Shown in pieces: positions 9,286 through 17,369 of a DNA stretch of 64,000 bases (the first letter of the stretch is position 1; each line of letters starts with the position of its first letter). The stretch lies in NCBI GenBank assembly GCA_019636845.1, contig JAHBWV010000001.1, forward strand, positions 434,001 through 498,000, given 5' to 3'. Source of the stretch: Phycisphaeraceae bacterium (GTDB lineage Bacteria; Planctomycetota; Phycisphaerae; Phycisphaerales; UBA1924). The notes beneath the pieces are model-generated. The model saw only the letters and a list, made by a program, of their open reading frames with translations, did no database searches and was not told where the DNA came from. A program made the translations under genes and the position numbers.

Positions 9286-9822
9286 TTCGGCGGGGGCGGT
9301 GGAGGGCTGGGCTGGTGTCGGCGCGGGGCCGAGCTGCTCACGGAGCGCGCGGGCTCGCTCGATCAGATCGCTCTCGAACTGTTCACGCGGCATCGCGGTG
9401 GCGAGTGTCGGCGTCAGCGTGTAGTGCCATCGGATGGTCTTCTTCGCGTTGGGGATGGTCTCGGCGATGAGGTCGGGGCCGGGGTAATCCCACCAGGGGG
9501 TGCTCGCTTCGCCGATGGTCTGGAGCGTGTCATAGCCGTCGAGTTCGAGCCGGACGTCGTACTTGCCGTAGTGCTTGTAGTTGAACTCCGCAGGCGTGCG
9601 CCCGACCTCGACGTCGTTGACCCAGACGAGTGCGCCCGCCGGCTCGGAGGTGATGGAGATGCGTCGCTCGACGCAGCCGGAGAGAGTTGCTGCGGCAGCG
9701 ATGACGAAGCAAAGGCGAAGAGGGGACTTACCACAGAGGCACAGAGAGCGCAGAGAGGAAAGCGAACAGCGTAAAGCGTATAGCGAGAGGGAGGATCGGC
9801 TCGGACGAGATTCAGGCGCCAT
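9196..9822 (-). CDS. Lipoprotein with a PEGA domain
   Basis: A protein of about 208 residues. A lipobox is visible in CFVIAAAATLSGC, and directly after it comes a PEGA domain (ISITSEPAGALVWVNDVEVG, then RTPAEFNYKHYGKYDVRLEL). The C-terminal part is helical and ends Pro/Asp-rich. It follows lptB on the same strand, so it may belong to the export locus. The start is uncertain: from ATG 9822 to about 9730 the coding sequence runs through a MITE-like repeat, and no ATG or GTG lies nearer the hydrophobic stretch, so the element may have replaced the native start. The 3' end overlaps the convergent acyltransferase by 90 bases. Confidence 0.7.
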   Translation of the reverse strand: MAPESRPSRSSLSLYALRCSLSSLRSLCLCGKSPLRLCFVIAAAATLSGCVERRISITSEPAGALVWVNDVEVGRTPAEFNYKHYGKYDVRLELDGYDTLQTIGEASTPWWDYPGPDLIAETIPNAKKTIRWHYTLTPTLATAMPREQFESDLIERARALREQLGPAPTPAQPSTAPAESVDPIAPGTTDDGPKPADAPDDDSARPDR

Positions 9823-9915
9823 GTGTTGCTCGCGTTGGATCATCTCATTGCCCATTGCCACCCCTTCGCCCTATTTCCATTCTTCCTTTGTCTGTGTCCT
9901 CTGTGCCTCGGTGGT
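9730..9915. mobile_element. MITE-like element with 17-bp terminal inverted repeats
   Basis: ACCACAGAGGCACAGAG at 9730-9746 is repeated in inverted orientation at 9899-9915 with one mismatch, bounding 186 bases. The interior holds further low-complexity repeats (AAAGCG/GTAAAGCGTATAGCG at about 9758-9785). A third copy of the same terminal family is at 15434-15466, next to another repeat. No transposase lies inside. No clear target-site duplication is seen, so mobility is inferred only from the paired ends and dispersal. Confidence 0.5.
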
Positions 9916-9929
9916 GAGCCTTCTTCTTC

Positions 9930-10703
9930 TCACTCCACCGCGACGCGTGAGGTGTTCTGATCGACGGGCTCATCGAACTCATCGCCGCGGAAGAGCGAGC
10001 CGAGGTAGACGCGCTTGACCAACTCGTTGTTGATGAGGTCGCGGGGGGAGCCCTCGGCGAACTTCTTGCCGCTGTCGATGATGTAGGCGCGGTCGCAGAC
10101 GCGCAGGGTCTGCTGGACGTTGTGGTCGGTGATGAGGAAGGCGATGCCGGTGGAGGCCAGGCGGCGGATCTCGGCCTGGAGGTCTTCGACGGCGATGGGG
10201 TCCACGCCGCTGAAGGGCTCGTCGAGAAGGATGAGGCGCGGGTTGGTCACGAGGGCGCGGGCGATCTCGAGCTTGCGACGCTCGCCGCCGGAGCAGGTGC
10301 GGGCGGCGTGCTTGGCCTTGTGCGAGAGCCCGAACTGGGCGAGGAGTTCGGCGGCGCGTTGCTTGCGGGCGGCGCGGCCGAGGGGGAGTGTTTCGAGGAT
10401 GGCCAGGAGATTCTGTTCGCAGGTCAGCCGCTGGAAGACAGAGGGCTCTTGAGAGAGATAGCCCATGCCCTGGCGGGCGCGCTTGTACATCGGGAGGTAG
10501 GTGATCTCCTTGCCGTCGAACCAGACCTGGCCGTCGTCGGCATCGATCATGCCGATGGTCATGCGGAAGGAGGTGGTCTTGCCCGCGCCGTTGCGGCCCA
10601 GGAGGCCGACGATCTCGGCCTTGCCGACGTGGAACGAGACACCGGCGACGACCTCACGGCCGGCGTAGGACTTGCGCAGATTCTGGACGTCGAGGAGGGG
10701 CAT
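9930..10703 (-). CDS. lptB: LptB-type ABC transporter ATPase (lipopolysaccharide export)
   Basis: A 257-residue ATPase of the LptB/LivG-like group. Walker A is GRNGAGKTT (residues 35-43), the Q-loop region reads GYLSQEPSVFQRLT as in LptB, the signature is SGGERRKLEIARAL, Walker B is LILLDEPFSGVDP, and the switch is LITDHNVQQTLRVCDRAYI, also typical of LptB. In that system it powers extraction of lipopolysaccharide from the inner membrane with LptF/LptG/LptC, none of which is in this window. The gene follows the permease gene on the same strand with a 69-base gap and ends just before the MITE-like element. Confidence 0.9.
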   Translation of the reverse strand: MPLLDVQNLRKSYAGREVVAGVSFHVGKAEIVGLLGRNGAGKTTSFRMTIGMIDADDGQVWFDGKEITYLPMYKRARQGMGYLSQEPSVFQRLTCEQNLLAILETLPLGRAARKQRAAELLAQFGLSHKAKHAARTCSGGERRKLEIARALVTNPRLILLDEPFSGVDPIAVEDLQAEIRRLASTGIAFLITDHNVQQTLRVCDRAYIIDSGKKFAEGSPRDLINNELVKRVYLGSLFRGDEFDEPVDQNTSRVAVE

Positions 10704-10772
10704 CGGGGCCAGATGGTAGGTGGTGCCCCTGCGACGGCGCGCGGCTCCATCAAGACGCTCTCATCACGCCGC

Positions 10773-12011
10773 TCACTCGTGGCGGAGGGCTTCGATGGGG
10801 TCAAGCCGCGCGGCTTTGATCGCCGGGAACATGCCGAAGATGACGCCCGTCGCGCCGGAGAAGGCGACGGCGACGATGATGGCCCACGGAGGGACGGTGG
10901 CACGTTCCATCGCTTCGGGGTTTGACAGACGCAGCCCCAGTGTGGCGGCTTGACCAAGAAGGACTCCGACGAGGCCCCCCACGAGACAAAGCACGACGGC
11001 CTCGACGAGAAACTGATTGAGGATGATGGCGGGGCGAGCACCGACGGCCTTGCGGAGGCCGATCTCGCGGGTGCGTTCGGAGACGGAGACGAGCATGATG
11101 TTCATGATGCCGATGCCGCCCACGAGCAGGGCGATGGAGACGACGCCTCCTGCGATGGCGGTGATTCCCGCGGCCATTTTGTTGAACTGGTCGATGATGC
11201 TCTGGAGGACCTCGATGCGGAAAGTGTCCTGTTCTTCGGGTCCGAGGCCGCGTGCCTTGCGGAGCACGAATCGCACTTCCTCGCGTCCCTCTTCGGCGAG
11301 TTTGGGATCGCGGAGCTGGGCGATGCAGTCGATCCAGTTGTACGGGTTCATCTGGTAGGAGGTCTCGAAGGGGATGTAGACCTCTGACTGGGAGTCGCCG
11401 CCGCCAAACATCGGGGAGGTCTCTTTGGTCTCGACGATGCCGATGATGAGGAAGCGTCGTCCCTTGATGTCGATGAAGCGTCCGACGGGATCTCTTGGGA
11501 GTTCGAGTTCTTCGATGGCTTTGTCGTTGACGAGGCAGACCTGTCGGCGTTCGTCCATGTCGATGCGGAAGAAGGGTCGGCCTCGGGTGACGGAGCGGTT
11601 CTCGATCTCGTGCCACTCGGGCCAGATGCCTGTGACGAGTGCTCCGCGCTGGGTGACGCGTCCCGCGGTGATGTCGTAGCGTGCGTTGGCGGTGGGCGTG
11701 ATGAGGTCGATGGCGTATGCGTGGTTCTGGAGCATCTCGACCTCGTCGAGTGAGATGCGGACATCGCTCCAGGACATGGTGGTGCGGAGCTCGCGCGGGA
11801 CCCATCCCCAGATGTACATCTTCTTTGCACCGAAGGTCTCGAACTCTTTGAGGACGAAGCCACGGAGGCCCGACATCGCGCCGACGACGGCGATCACTGC
11901 GGCAACGCCGATGATGATGCCGAGCGTCGTGAGGATGGCACGCATCTTGTTCGCCCAGATCTGGCCGAGCGCGAGGAAGACGGTCTGGAAGAGGACGCGG
12001 AAGAAGATCAT
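10773..12011 (-). CDS. MacB-like ABC transporter permease (FtsX domain)
   Basis: A 412-residue permease: one N-terminal membrane segment (residues 20-45, [20 protein letters not shown]), a large periplasmic MacB_PCD-type domain (50-280), and three C-terminal membrane segments forming the FtsX domain, with [20 protein letters not shown] as the typical coupling sequence. Its ATG overlaps the stop of the ATPase gene (ATGA), so the two are translationally coupled. Together with the adaptor upstream it would form a tripartite MacAB-type transporter moving a lipid, peptide or small molecule outward. Substrate unknown. Confidence 0.88.
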   Translation of the reverse strand: MIFFRVLFQTVFLALGQIWANKMRAILTTLGIIIGVAAVIAVVGAMSGLRGFVLKEFETFGAKKMYIWGWVPRELRTTMSWSDVRISLDEVEMLQNHAYAIDLITPTANARYDITAGRVTQRGALVTGIWPEWHEIENRSVTRGRPFFRIDMDERRQVCLVNDKAIEELELPRDPVGRFIDIKGRRFLIIGIVETKETSPMFGGGDSQSEVYIPFETSYQMNPYNWIDCIAQLRDPKLAEEGREEVRFVLRKARGLGPEEQDTFRIEVLQSIIDQFNKMAAGITAIAGGVVSIALLVGGIGIMNIMLVSVSERTREIGLRKAVGARPAIILNQFLVEAVVLCLVGGLVGVLLGQAATLGLRLSNPEAMERATVPPWAIIVAVAFSGATGVIFGMFPAIKAARLDPIEALRHE

Positions 12012-12793
12012 GGTGCGGCCTCGACGGTGACTGATGCCGCGGCGTTATCCCTGGCGGTGAGCTCGCCCATCGCGGCGGCTGCGGTCTTCATCCATTCGCG
12101 ATGGATGGGGTCTTCGTCGGTCGGGTGGTCGGACATGATGCGTCCATCGCGGAGCCGGACGATGCGGTGGGCGTGTCCGGCGACGTCTTCCTCGTGGGTC
12201 ACGATGACGATGGTCTGTCCCTCGTCGTGGAGTTGCTTAAAGAGCGCGATGATCTCTGCGGTGGTGGCGGAGTCGAGGTTGCCGGTGGGCTCGTCGGCGA
12301 GGAGGATCGAGGGTTCGTTGACGAGAGCGCGGGCGATGGCGACGCGCTGGCGCTGGCCGCCGGAGAGCTGGTTCGGTTTGTGCTTCATGCGTTCGGCGAG
12401 GCCGACGCGCTCGAGGGCTCGTTTGGCGAGGCGTCTGGCGGAGAGCCAGTTGCGCGAGGAGTAGACGAGCGGGAGCATGACGTTCTTGAGGGCGGTCTGG
12501 CGGGGGAGGAGCTCGAAGGACTGGAAGACGAAGCCGATCTCGCGGTTGCGGACCGAGGCGAGCTGGCCGGCGTTCATCTTATGGGTGGGCTTGCCGTTGA
12601 GGATGTACGCGCCCTTTGTGGGGCGATCGAGGCAGCCGAGGATGTTCATGAGCGTGCTCTTGCCTGAGCCGGAGGTGCCCATGATGGCGACGAACTCGTT
12701 TTTGTTGATGGTGAGGTCTACGCCGCGGAGGGCGTGGACGCGCTCGACGCCGATCTTGTAGATCTTCTGGAGTTGTTTGATCTGGATGGTCAT
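12008..12793 (-). CDS. ABC transporter ATPase of the LolD/MacB type
   Basis: A 261-residue ATPase. Walker A is [12 protein letters not shown], the signature [15 protein letters not shown], Walker [14 protein letters not shown], and the H-loop [16 protein letters not shown]. These match the MacB/LolD/FtsE group that works with FtsX-type permeases. ATG at 12793 (MTIQIKQL) was chosen because the family fold starts there; the open frame upstream is a Pro-rich shadow overlapping the adaptor gene. It sits 22 bases after the adaptor gene and overlaps the permease gene by four bases, so the three form an operon. Confidence 0.88.
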   Translation of the reverse strand: MTIQIKQLQKIYKIGVERVHALRGVDLTINKNEFVAIMGTSGSGKSTLMNILGCLDRPTKGAYILNGKPTHKMNAGQLASVRNREIGFVFQSFELLPRQTALKNVMLPLVYSSRNWLSARRLAKRALERVGLAERMKHKPNQLSGGQRQRVAIARALVNEPSILLADEPTGNLDSATTAEIIALFKQLHDEGQTIVIVTHEEDVAGHAHRIVRLRDGRIMSDHPTDEDPIHREWMKTAAAAMGELTARDNAAASVTVEAAP

Positions 12794-12815
12794 TCGGAGG
12801 GTCTGGTGCGTGAGC

Positions 12816-14207
12816 TCAGCCGCCCTGTGAGCCGCTGTCGGTGGAGGCGGTGGCGTCGGTCTGTGTGTCTGAGGCGGTGTCGGCGGGCGCGGGTGCTGCG
12901 GGTTTCTTTGCGCCCTGCTTTGCGAGGCGATCGGCCTCACGTTTGGCGGCTGCTTCTGCCTCGTCGATGATCAGGACGTCGTTCTTGAGGGAGGTGAGTT
13001 CTCTGAAGGGGCCGGCGACGACGCGATCGGTCTGGTCCAGCCCGGCGAGGATGACGGTGTGCGTGAGGTCGCTGGGTCCGATGGAGACGGGCTTTGCGAG
13101 GGCCTTTCCGGCCCGCTCGACGAAGACGATGCGCGCGTAGGTCTTGGTCCTGTCGATGATCGCGCTGGCGTCGGCGATGTCTTTGGGGAGTTCATCGACG
13201 CGTCGATCGAGCACGGCCTGGCTGGGGATCTTGAGCACCCCGTCGAAGATCTCGACTTCGATCTCGGTGTTGGCCGTGAGGCCTGAGAGCAGGCGTGTTC
13301 CTTCCGGAACGTCGACGCGGATCTCGACCTCGAAGTAGCCGGTGCCGTCGGCCTGGTTGACCTCGCGTTTGAGGTTGATGCGTCCGACGGTGCCTGTGAG
13401 CTCGCCGTCGGGGTCGTAGGGTGTGTAGATGCGGGCGCGCTGTCCGGGCTTCACCGGCTTGATGTTGGTCTCATCGACCTGGGCCTTGAGCAGCATGCGC
13501 GAAAGGTCGGCGATCTCCATGATGACCGAGCCGGGCGTGTTCAGCGTGCCGACGACGACGAGCTCTCCGACCTCGGCGTTGAGGGTTGTGAGCACGCCGT
13601 CGATGGGCGAGGAGATGACAGCGTTGTCGAGGTCTTTCTGTGATGCGACGACGTCGGCCTCTGCGCTCAGGATCTCCGCGTCGAGCGCCTCGCGCGACGA
13701 GAGGGCCTGGAGGTAGATGGCTTCCGCACGCTCGAGGTCGCTTCTTGGGGTGTCGCCCGCGTCGAAGAGCTCGCGCGCGCGCCCGAACTCGGATTGCGCC
13801 CGCATCAGCTCGGCCTTGACGCCCCCGACCCGCGCTCTGGTCGCCATGAGGCGCGCCTGTGCGGCGTCAACGCGGGCCTTGAGGTCAACAGCATCCAGGC
13901 GGCAGACCACGTCCCCCGCGCGCACCTGGTCGCCGGCACGGAAGGGGAGCGCGATGATCCGCGCTGAGACCTGCGCGCTGATCTTGATGTTGGTTTCCGG
14001 CTCGATGACCCCGGGCGCGCTGACGGTCTTGATCAACTGGCCGCGCTCAACTTCGACGAGTCGGACTTCTTTGGGCTTCGATCCCGGGCGGAAGGAGAGC
14101 ATCATCTCCTTCCCCTTCGCGGAGTTCAGAAAGAAATAGCCACCGACAGACAAGCCCGCGACGATCAGCACAAACGCCACGCCGAGCCCGATCAACCACT
14201 TCAGCAC
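12816..14207 (-). CDS. MacA/HlyD-like periplasmic adaptor subunit
   Basis: A 463-residue membrane-fusion protein. One N-terminal membrane anchor ([19 protein letters not shown]), then a lipoyl-like half ([20 protein letters not shown]), a helical hairpin (residues 105-210), the second lipoyl half ([19 protein letters not shown]), and a beta-barrel region. The C-terminal 40 residues are Ala/Thr/Ser/Lys-rich low complexity. It is the first gene of the adaptor-ATPase-permease operon. GTG at 14207 is chosen because GGAGG lies six bases upstream. It probably links the inner-membrane pump to an outer-membrane channel, which is not in this window. Confidence 0.85.
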   Translation of the reverse strand: MLKWLIGLGVAFVLIVAGLSVGGYFFLNSAKGKEMMLSFRPGSKPKEVRLVEVERGQLIKTVSAPGVIEPETNIKISAQVSARIIALPFRAGDQVRAGDVVCRLDAVDLKARVDAAQARLMATRARVGGVKAELMRAQSEFGRARELFDAGDTPRSDLERAEAIYLQALSSREALDAEILSAEADVVASQKDLDNAVISSPIDGVLTTLNAEVGELVVVGTLNTPGSVIMEIADLSRMLLKAQVDETNIKPVKPGQRARIYTPYDPDGELTGTVGRINLKREVNQADGTGYFEVEIRVDVPEGTRLLSGLTANTEIEVEIFDGVLKIPSQAVLDRRVDELPKDIADASAIIDRTKTYARIVFVERAGKALAKPVSIGPSDLTHTVILAGLDQTDRVVAGPFRELTSLKNDVLIIDEAEAAAKREADRLAKQGAKKPAAPAPADTASDTQTDATASTDSGSQGG

Positions 14208-14567
14208 TTGGACCTCCGGCCCTTGAATCCACGGGATTCACTCCCGCGTTGTCGTATGCAGACTGCCACGTGTGGACCTTTGTCCGATTTACCGACCCGA
14301 CCTTTCACCTGCCGCGGCTGAACCCTATGCCATCTCTCTTCGATCGTGGGCCGTGTTCAATCGCGGCATACCGGCTCACCCGTGCTTTGGTGCAGTGGGC
14401 TCTCGTCCTCGTGACATACTGGAAAGAATGGAGCACACGCGGCTCTCGCCTGTCGCTGATTGCAGCTCGTGCCTCGTCTCTTTGCCGCTGACCCACGGAG
14501 GCGTCGCCTGAAATAAATCAGTGTGTTGCGGCGAGATAAAACAGAATACGAACAAACTCTCTTCATC
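14208..14567 (+). other. Non-coding stretch that may encode a small RNA
   Basis: About 360 bases between the divergent adaptor gene and a strong plus-strand terminator. Short frames exist but none resembles a protein or has a convincing ribosome-binding site. Because the terminator at 14568 has no plus-strand gene in front of it, a short untranslated transcript is possible. I could not match it to tmRNA, 6S, RNase P or SRP RNA. Confidence 0.3.
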
Positions 14568-14610
14568 GAGGGGGGCCCCATGTGTTTGGGCCTCCCTCCT
14601 TTCTTTTCTG
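14568..14610 (+). terminator. Intrinsic terminator without an obvious upstream gene
   Basis: An 11-pair stem (GAGGGGGGCCC at 14568-14578 with GGGCCTCCCTC at 14588-14598, including one G-U pair) and a nine-base loop are followed by CTTTCTTTTCT. The T-rich side is only on the plus strand, so it would end a plus-strand transcript. Confidence 0.55.
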
Positions 14611-14637
14611 TGCCCTGAGAGCATATTGACCTTGACA

Positions 14638-14678
14638 GTTGATTGAACAATCAGTCAAATATAGAACGTTCAATCAAC
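14638..14678. promoter_or_regulatory. Probable operator and promoter region of the TetR gene
   Basis: GTTGATTGAAC at 14638-14648 is repeated in inverted orientation at 14668-14678. Inside it, 14639-14658 is a 20-base imperfect palindrome (TTGA-N-TGA...TCA-N-TCAA) with a perfect TGATTG/CAATCA core at 14640-14653, the size expected for a TetR dimer site. TTGACA at 14632-14637 could be a -35 box overlapping it. The site lies about 50 bases upstream of the TetR start, which fits autoregulation. Confidence 0.6.
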
Positions 14679-14723
14679 AGCAATAAGGGTTTCTGGGGGT
14701 GGTCGTGAAGAGGAGGCGTTCGC

Positions 14724-15380
14724 ATGGCACCGGCGGATACACGCCGCAGGATACTGGAGGTGGCATTCCGGCTCTTCCACGAGCAGGGGTACCACGCGAC
14801 GGGGATCGCGACCATCCTGCGCGAGGCGAACGTGAACAGCGGCTCCTTGTACCATTACTTCGCAAGCAAGGAGGACCTGCTGGTCGGGGTGCTGGTGTTC
14901 GCGCTCGAGGAGTTGGACCCGCAGGTGATGGCGCGGGTGCGGGCGCGAACGAGCGATCCGATCGAGCGGATCTTCGCCTTGCTGGATCAGTATCGATCGA
15001 TGATGGTGTTCCTGGGCTGCCGCATGGGATGCCCGATGGGAAACCTGGCGCTCGAGGTCGCGGATGACCACCCGGAGGCGCGCCGGCTGATCCATCAGAA
15101 CTTCGTCAACTGGACGCGTCACATCAAGGGGTGGCTTGATGAGGCGGGGGATCGGCTGCCATCGACGCTCGATCGCGAGCAGCTGGCCAACTTTGTGCTG
15201 ACGGTGATGGAGGGCGGCATCATGCAGGCGCGCGCGTCGGGGAACCTCGCGCCGTACGACGACTCGGTGGCGCAGTTCCGCAACTACTTCGACTCTCTGC
15301 TGACGCTGGCGGACATCGAGCACGGGCGGCCGGTGGGGACGAATCGGGTGCCGGTGTTTGCGGGGGGAGAGGCCAAATAG
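14724..15380 (+). CDS. TetR/AcrR family transcriptional regulator
   Basis: A 218-residue repressor-type protein. The N-terminal helix-turn-helix is clear: ADTRRRILEVAFRLFHEQGY, then GIATILREANVNSGSLYHYF and ASKEDLL. The C-terminal ligand domain (residues 70-200) contains CRMGCPMGNLALEVAD, as in AcrR/NemR-like relatives, and Cys residues there could sense electrophiles (inference). The palindrome upstream is a likely operator. No efflux gene follows directly; the next plus-strand gene is a membrane protein 276 bases away, and the divergent MacAB-type operon is a second possible target. The stop codon is part of a CAAATAG tandem repeat. Confidence 0.85.
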   Translation: MAPADTRRRILEVAFRLFHEQGYHATGIATILREANVNSGSLYHYFASKEDLLVGVLVFALEELDPQVMARVRARTSDPIERIFALLDQYRSMMVFLGCRMGCPMGNLALEVADDHPEARRLIHQNFVNWTRHIKGWLDEAGDRLPSTLDREQLANFVLTVMEGGIMQARASGNLAPYDDSVAQFRNYFDSLLTLADIEHGRPVGTNRVPVFAGGEAK

Positions 15381-15425
15381 CAAATAGCAAATAGCAAATA
15401 GCAAATGGCCAAATGGCAGATGAAG
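15374..15425 (+). repeat. CAAATAG tandem repeat starting at a stop codon
   Basis: Four and a half copies of CAAATAG begin with the last codons and the TAG stop of the TetR gene and continue into a tail (GCCAAATGGCAGATGAAG). The 37-base core at 15389-15425 recurs at 44372-44408 with one mismatch, again beginning at a gene's TAG stop. Confidence 0.75.
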
Positions 15426-15656
15426 AGAAGAAGACTCACCACGGAGGGCCACAGAGGGTCACGGAGAGGATGGACAAGGGTTGTGTCGATGAGCCGCGGC
15501 GTGTCGGAGAGATGATCGAACCATGGGCATGGGCAAGATGCAGAGGCAAGATGCAACGGCGCACCGCTCCGGAGAGCGGCGCCACCAACGAGAATGCCAC
15601 CAAGAGCAGATCGCCGGCTGGCAAGCTGCCTGCGGCACACCAACTCGGGAGGTCGC
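15426..15656. repeat. Repeat-rich intergenic region
   Basis: 15431-15470 resembles the ends of the MITE-like element (ACTCACCACGGAGG, CACAGAGG, CACGGAG), matching the 9889-9930 copy in inverted orientation including an adjacent AGAAGAAG tract. At 15566-15581 a small hairpin (CCGCTC/GAGCGG) is followed by GCCACCAAC, reminiscent of the REP flank seen near 40 kb. I see no gene here. Confidence 0.5.
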
Positions 15657-16079
15657 ATGAATATCGATGTGAGTTCGATCAACTGGCTCGCGGTCGTTGT
15701 CGCGGCGTTCGCGACGTTCATGCTGGGCGGAGTGTGGTACACCGCGCTCTGTGGGAAGGTGTGGCAGCGCTTGAACGGGTACACGGATGAGAAGCTGGTG
15801 GAGATGCGGAAGAAGCGGCCGCCGCCGGTGTTCTTCGGGACGATGATCGGGTGCTATCTCGTGGTGTCGCTCCTGATGGCGATGATGGTGGGGGCGTTCG
15901 AGATCACACACTACCTGACGGGTGCGGCGTTCGGGATGTTTATCTTCGGTATCGCGGCGGCGGTGCAGGTCACGGGCCAGATCGCGAGCGACAAGCCGAT
16001 GAGGGCGCTTGTGATCGACCTGGCGTACCAGGCGATCTACATGCCGATGACGGGCGCGATCCTGGCGTCGTGGCACTGA
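15657..16079 (+). CDS. Small membrane protein of the DUF1761 type
   Basis: A 140-residue protein with about four membrane segments: INWLAVVVAAFATFMLGGVW at the start, FGTMIGCYLVVSLLMAMMVG near 65, TGAAFGMFIFGIAAAVQVTG near 95, and a C-terminal AIYMPMTGAILASW. The pattern GGVWYTALCGKVWQRLNGYT is typical of DUF1761 proteins, which have no known function. ATG at 15657 is preceded by GGGAGG and gives a standard length; the longer open frame runs into the repeat region. Confidence 0.75.
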   Translation: MNIDVSSINWLAVVVAAFATFMLGGVWYTALCGKVWQRLNGYTDEKLVEMRKKRPPPVFFGTMIGCYLVVSLLMAMMVGAFEITHYLTGAAFGMFIFGIAAAVQVTGQIASDKPMRALVIDLAYQAIYMPMTGAILASWH

Positions 16080-16120
16080 GAGGCACCCGGCTCGATCCGT
16101 GGGCCAATCAAGGAGTTTCC

Positions 16121-17290
16121 ATGCATCATGCGCGTGATCGGAAGGTTCTGCTCTTTGTGACGGCGGCTCTCATGGTCGCGATTCCCATCGAGGGTTCGGC
16201 GTTCGCACAGCAAGCGACGAAACTGGATTCGACGAGGATCGCTCGCGTTGGCGGGAGGACGCTGTCGCACTCGACGATCATCCACATGCCGGCGGACGAG
16301 TTGTTCGCGCACTTCACGACGGCGGAGGGGATTGTGAAGGCGTGGAGCGTGGCGAAGGCCAAGGTGGACTTTCGCGTGGGCGGCCAGATCCGCACGGCAT
16401 ATAACGCGGACGCGGATCTGGATGCGCCAACATCGATCGTGAACACGATCCTGGCGTTCGAACCGAACCGGATGATCACGATCAAGGCGACGGCACCGGC
16501 GGGCGCGCCGGAGTGGTTGCAGTTGGTGTGCCGCGAGGCGTTCAGCGTGATCACGTTTGAGCCGGTCTCGCCGCTGGCGACGCGCTTGACGATCACAGGC
16601 GTCGGATACGGCGAGGGGGAGATGTGGGATCAGGCGTACGCGTTCTTTGACAAGGGGAACCAGTGGACGCTGGATGAGATGAAGCGGAAGCTGGGGCCGG
16701 GGGATGAGGATGGCGCGGCGGGAGTGGGGGGGGTGATGGAGTTGCTGCGGTCGTTCGAGGGGGACTGGGTGTTTGAGACGACGGGCCCGAATGGCAAGCC
16801 GTTCTATGGACGAACGCGGTTTGATGCGATCGTGGATGGGACGTGGATCGGAGCGGACGGGTGGCTGGGTGGTGAGGAGGGAATGTCCCCGCACGCGCAC
16901 TGGGTGGCGGGTGTGAATCCGGCGACGGGGATGGTGGAGTACACGAACTACTTTGAGAAGGGTCACATCGGGACGGGGCACATTGCGTTGGTCGCGCCGA
17001 ACACGCTGGGGTTCGAGATGCTGGTGTACACGGCGGGCGGGGCTCAGGAGGTGGAGGCGGGTGAGGGTGTGGCGTCGGCGCCGGCGCCGCCTCAGAAGAT
17101 GTATGTAGAGTTTGAGAAGAAGTCGGACGATGCGTTTGTCTCGCGGATGTACAAGGGGATCGATCGGCGGACAGAGGGGGCGAAGCCGATGATGGAGTTG
17201 CCGTACACGCGGGTGGCGGCGGTGCCGGAGAAGTTCCTGCGTGTGAAAGGGGAGGCGATTCCGGGGGAGCCCGCGCCGTCGCGGCGGTGA
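16121..17290 (+). CDS. Secreted two-domain protein: SRPBCC/START-like domain plus DUF1579-like domain
   Basis: A 389-residue protein with a signal peptide (VLLFVTAALMVAIPIEGSAF, then AQQ). Residues 35-190 resemble an AHSA1/START-like fold: IIHMPADELFAHFTTAEGIV, VDFRVGGQIRTAY, FEPNRMITIKA and a final ITGVGYGEGEMWDQAYAFFD. Residues 200-380 form a second beta-rich domain starting ELLRSFEGDWVFETTG, similar in style to DUF1579 lipid-binding-like folds. No catalytic motif is seen; binding of a hydrophobic ligand is a guess. AGGAG lies eight bases upstream of the ATG. It follows the DUF1761 gene by 41 bases on the same strand. Confidence 0.75.
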   Translation: MHHARDRKVLLFVTAALMVAIPIEGSAFAQQATKLDSTRIARVGGRTLSHSTIIHMPADELFAHFTTAEGIVKAWSVAKAKVDFRVGGQIRTAYNADADLDAPTSIVNTILAFEPNRMITIKATAPAGAPEWLQLVCREAFSVITFEPVSPLATRLTITGVGYGEGEMWDQAYAFFDKGNQWTLDEMKRKLGPGDEDGAAGVGGVMELLRSFEGDWVFETTGPNGKPFYGRTRFDAIVDGTWIGADGWLGGEEGMSPHAHWVAGVNPATGMVEYTNYFEKGHIGTGHIALVAPNTLGFEMLVYTAGGAQEVEAGEGVASAPAPPQKMYVEFEKKSDDAFVSRMYKGIDRRTEGAKPMMELPYTRVAAVPEKFLRVKGEAIPGEPAPSRR

Positions 17291-17369
17291 AGAGGGTGTT
17301 TGGACGAACCTTGTCCCAAAGCGGGTAACGTCAGTGAAACGTGCGACACCGGGAGTTCTCGAGTGACGC

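Noticed and set aside
14249-14511. Short plus-strand reading frames before the TetR gene
   Set aside because: No ribosome-binding site and no protein-like composition; a non-coding transcript explains the terminator better.
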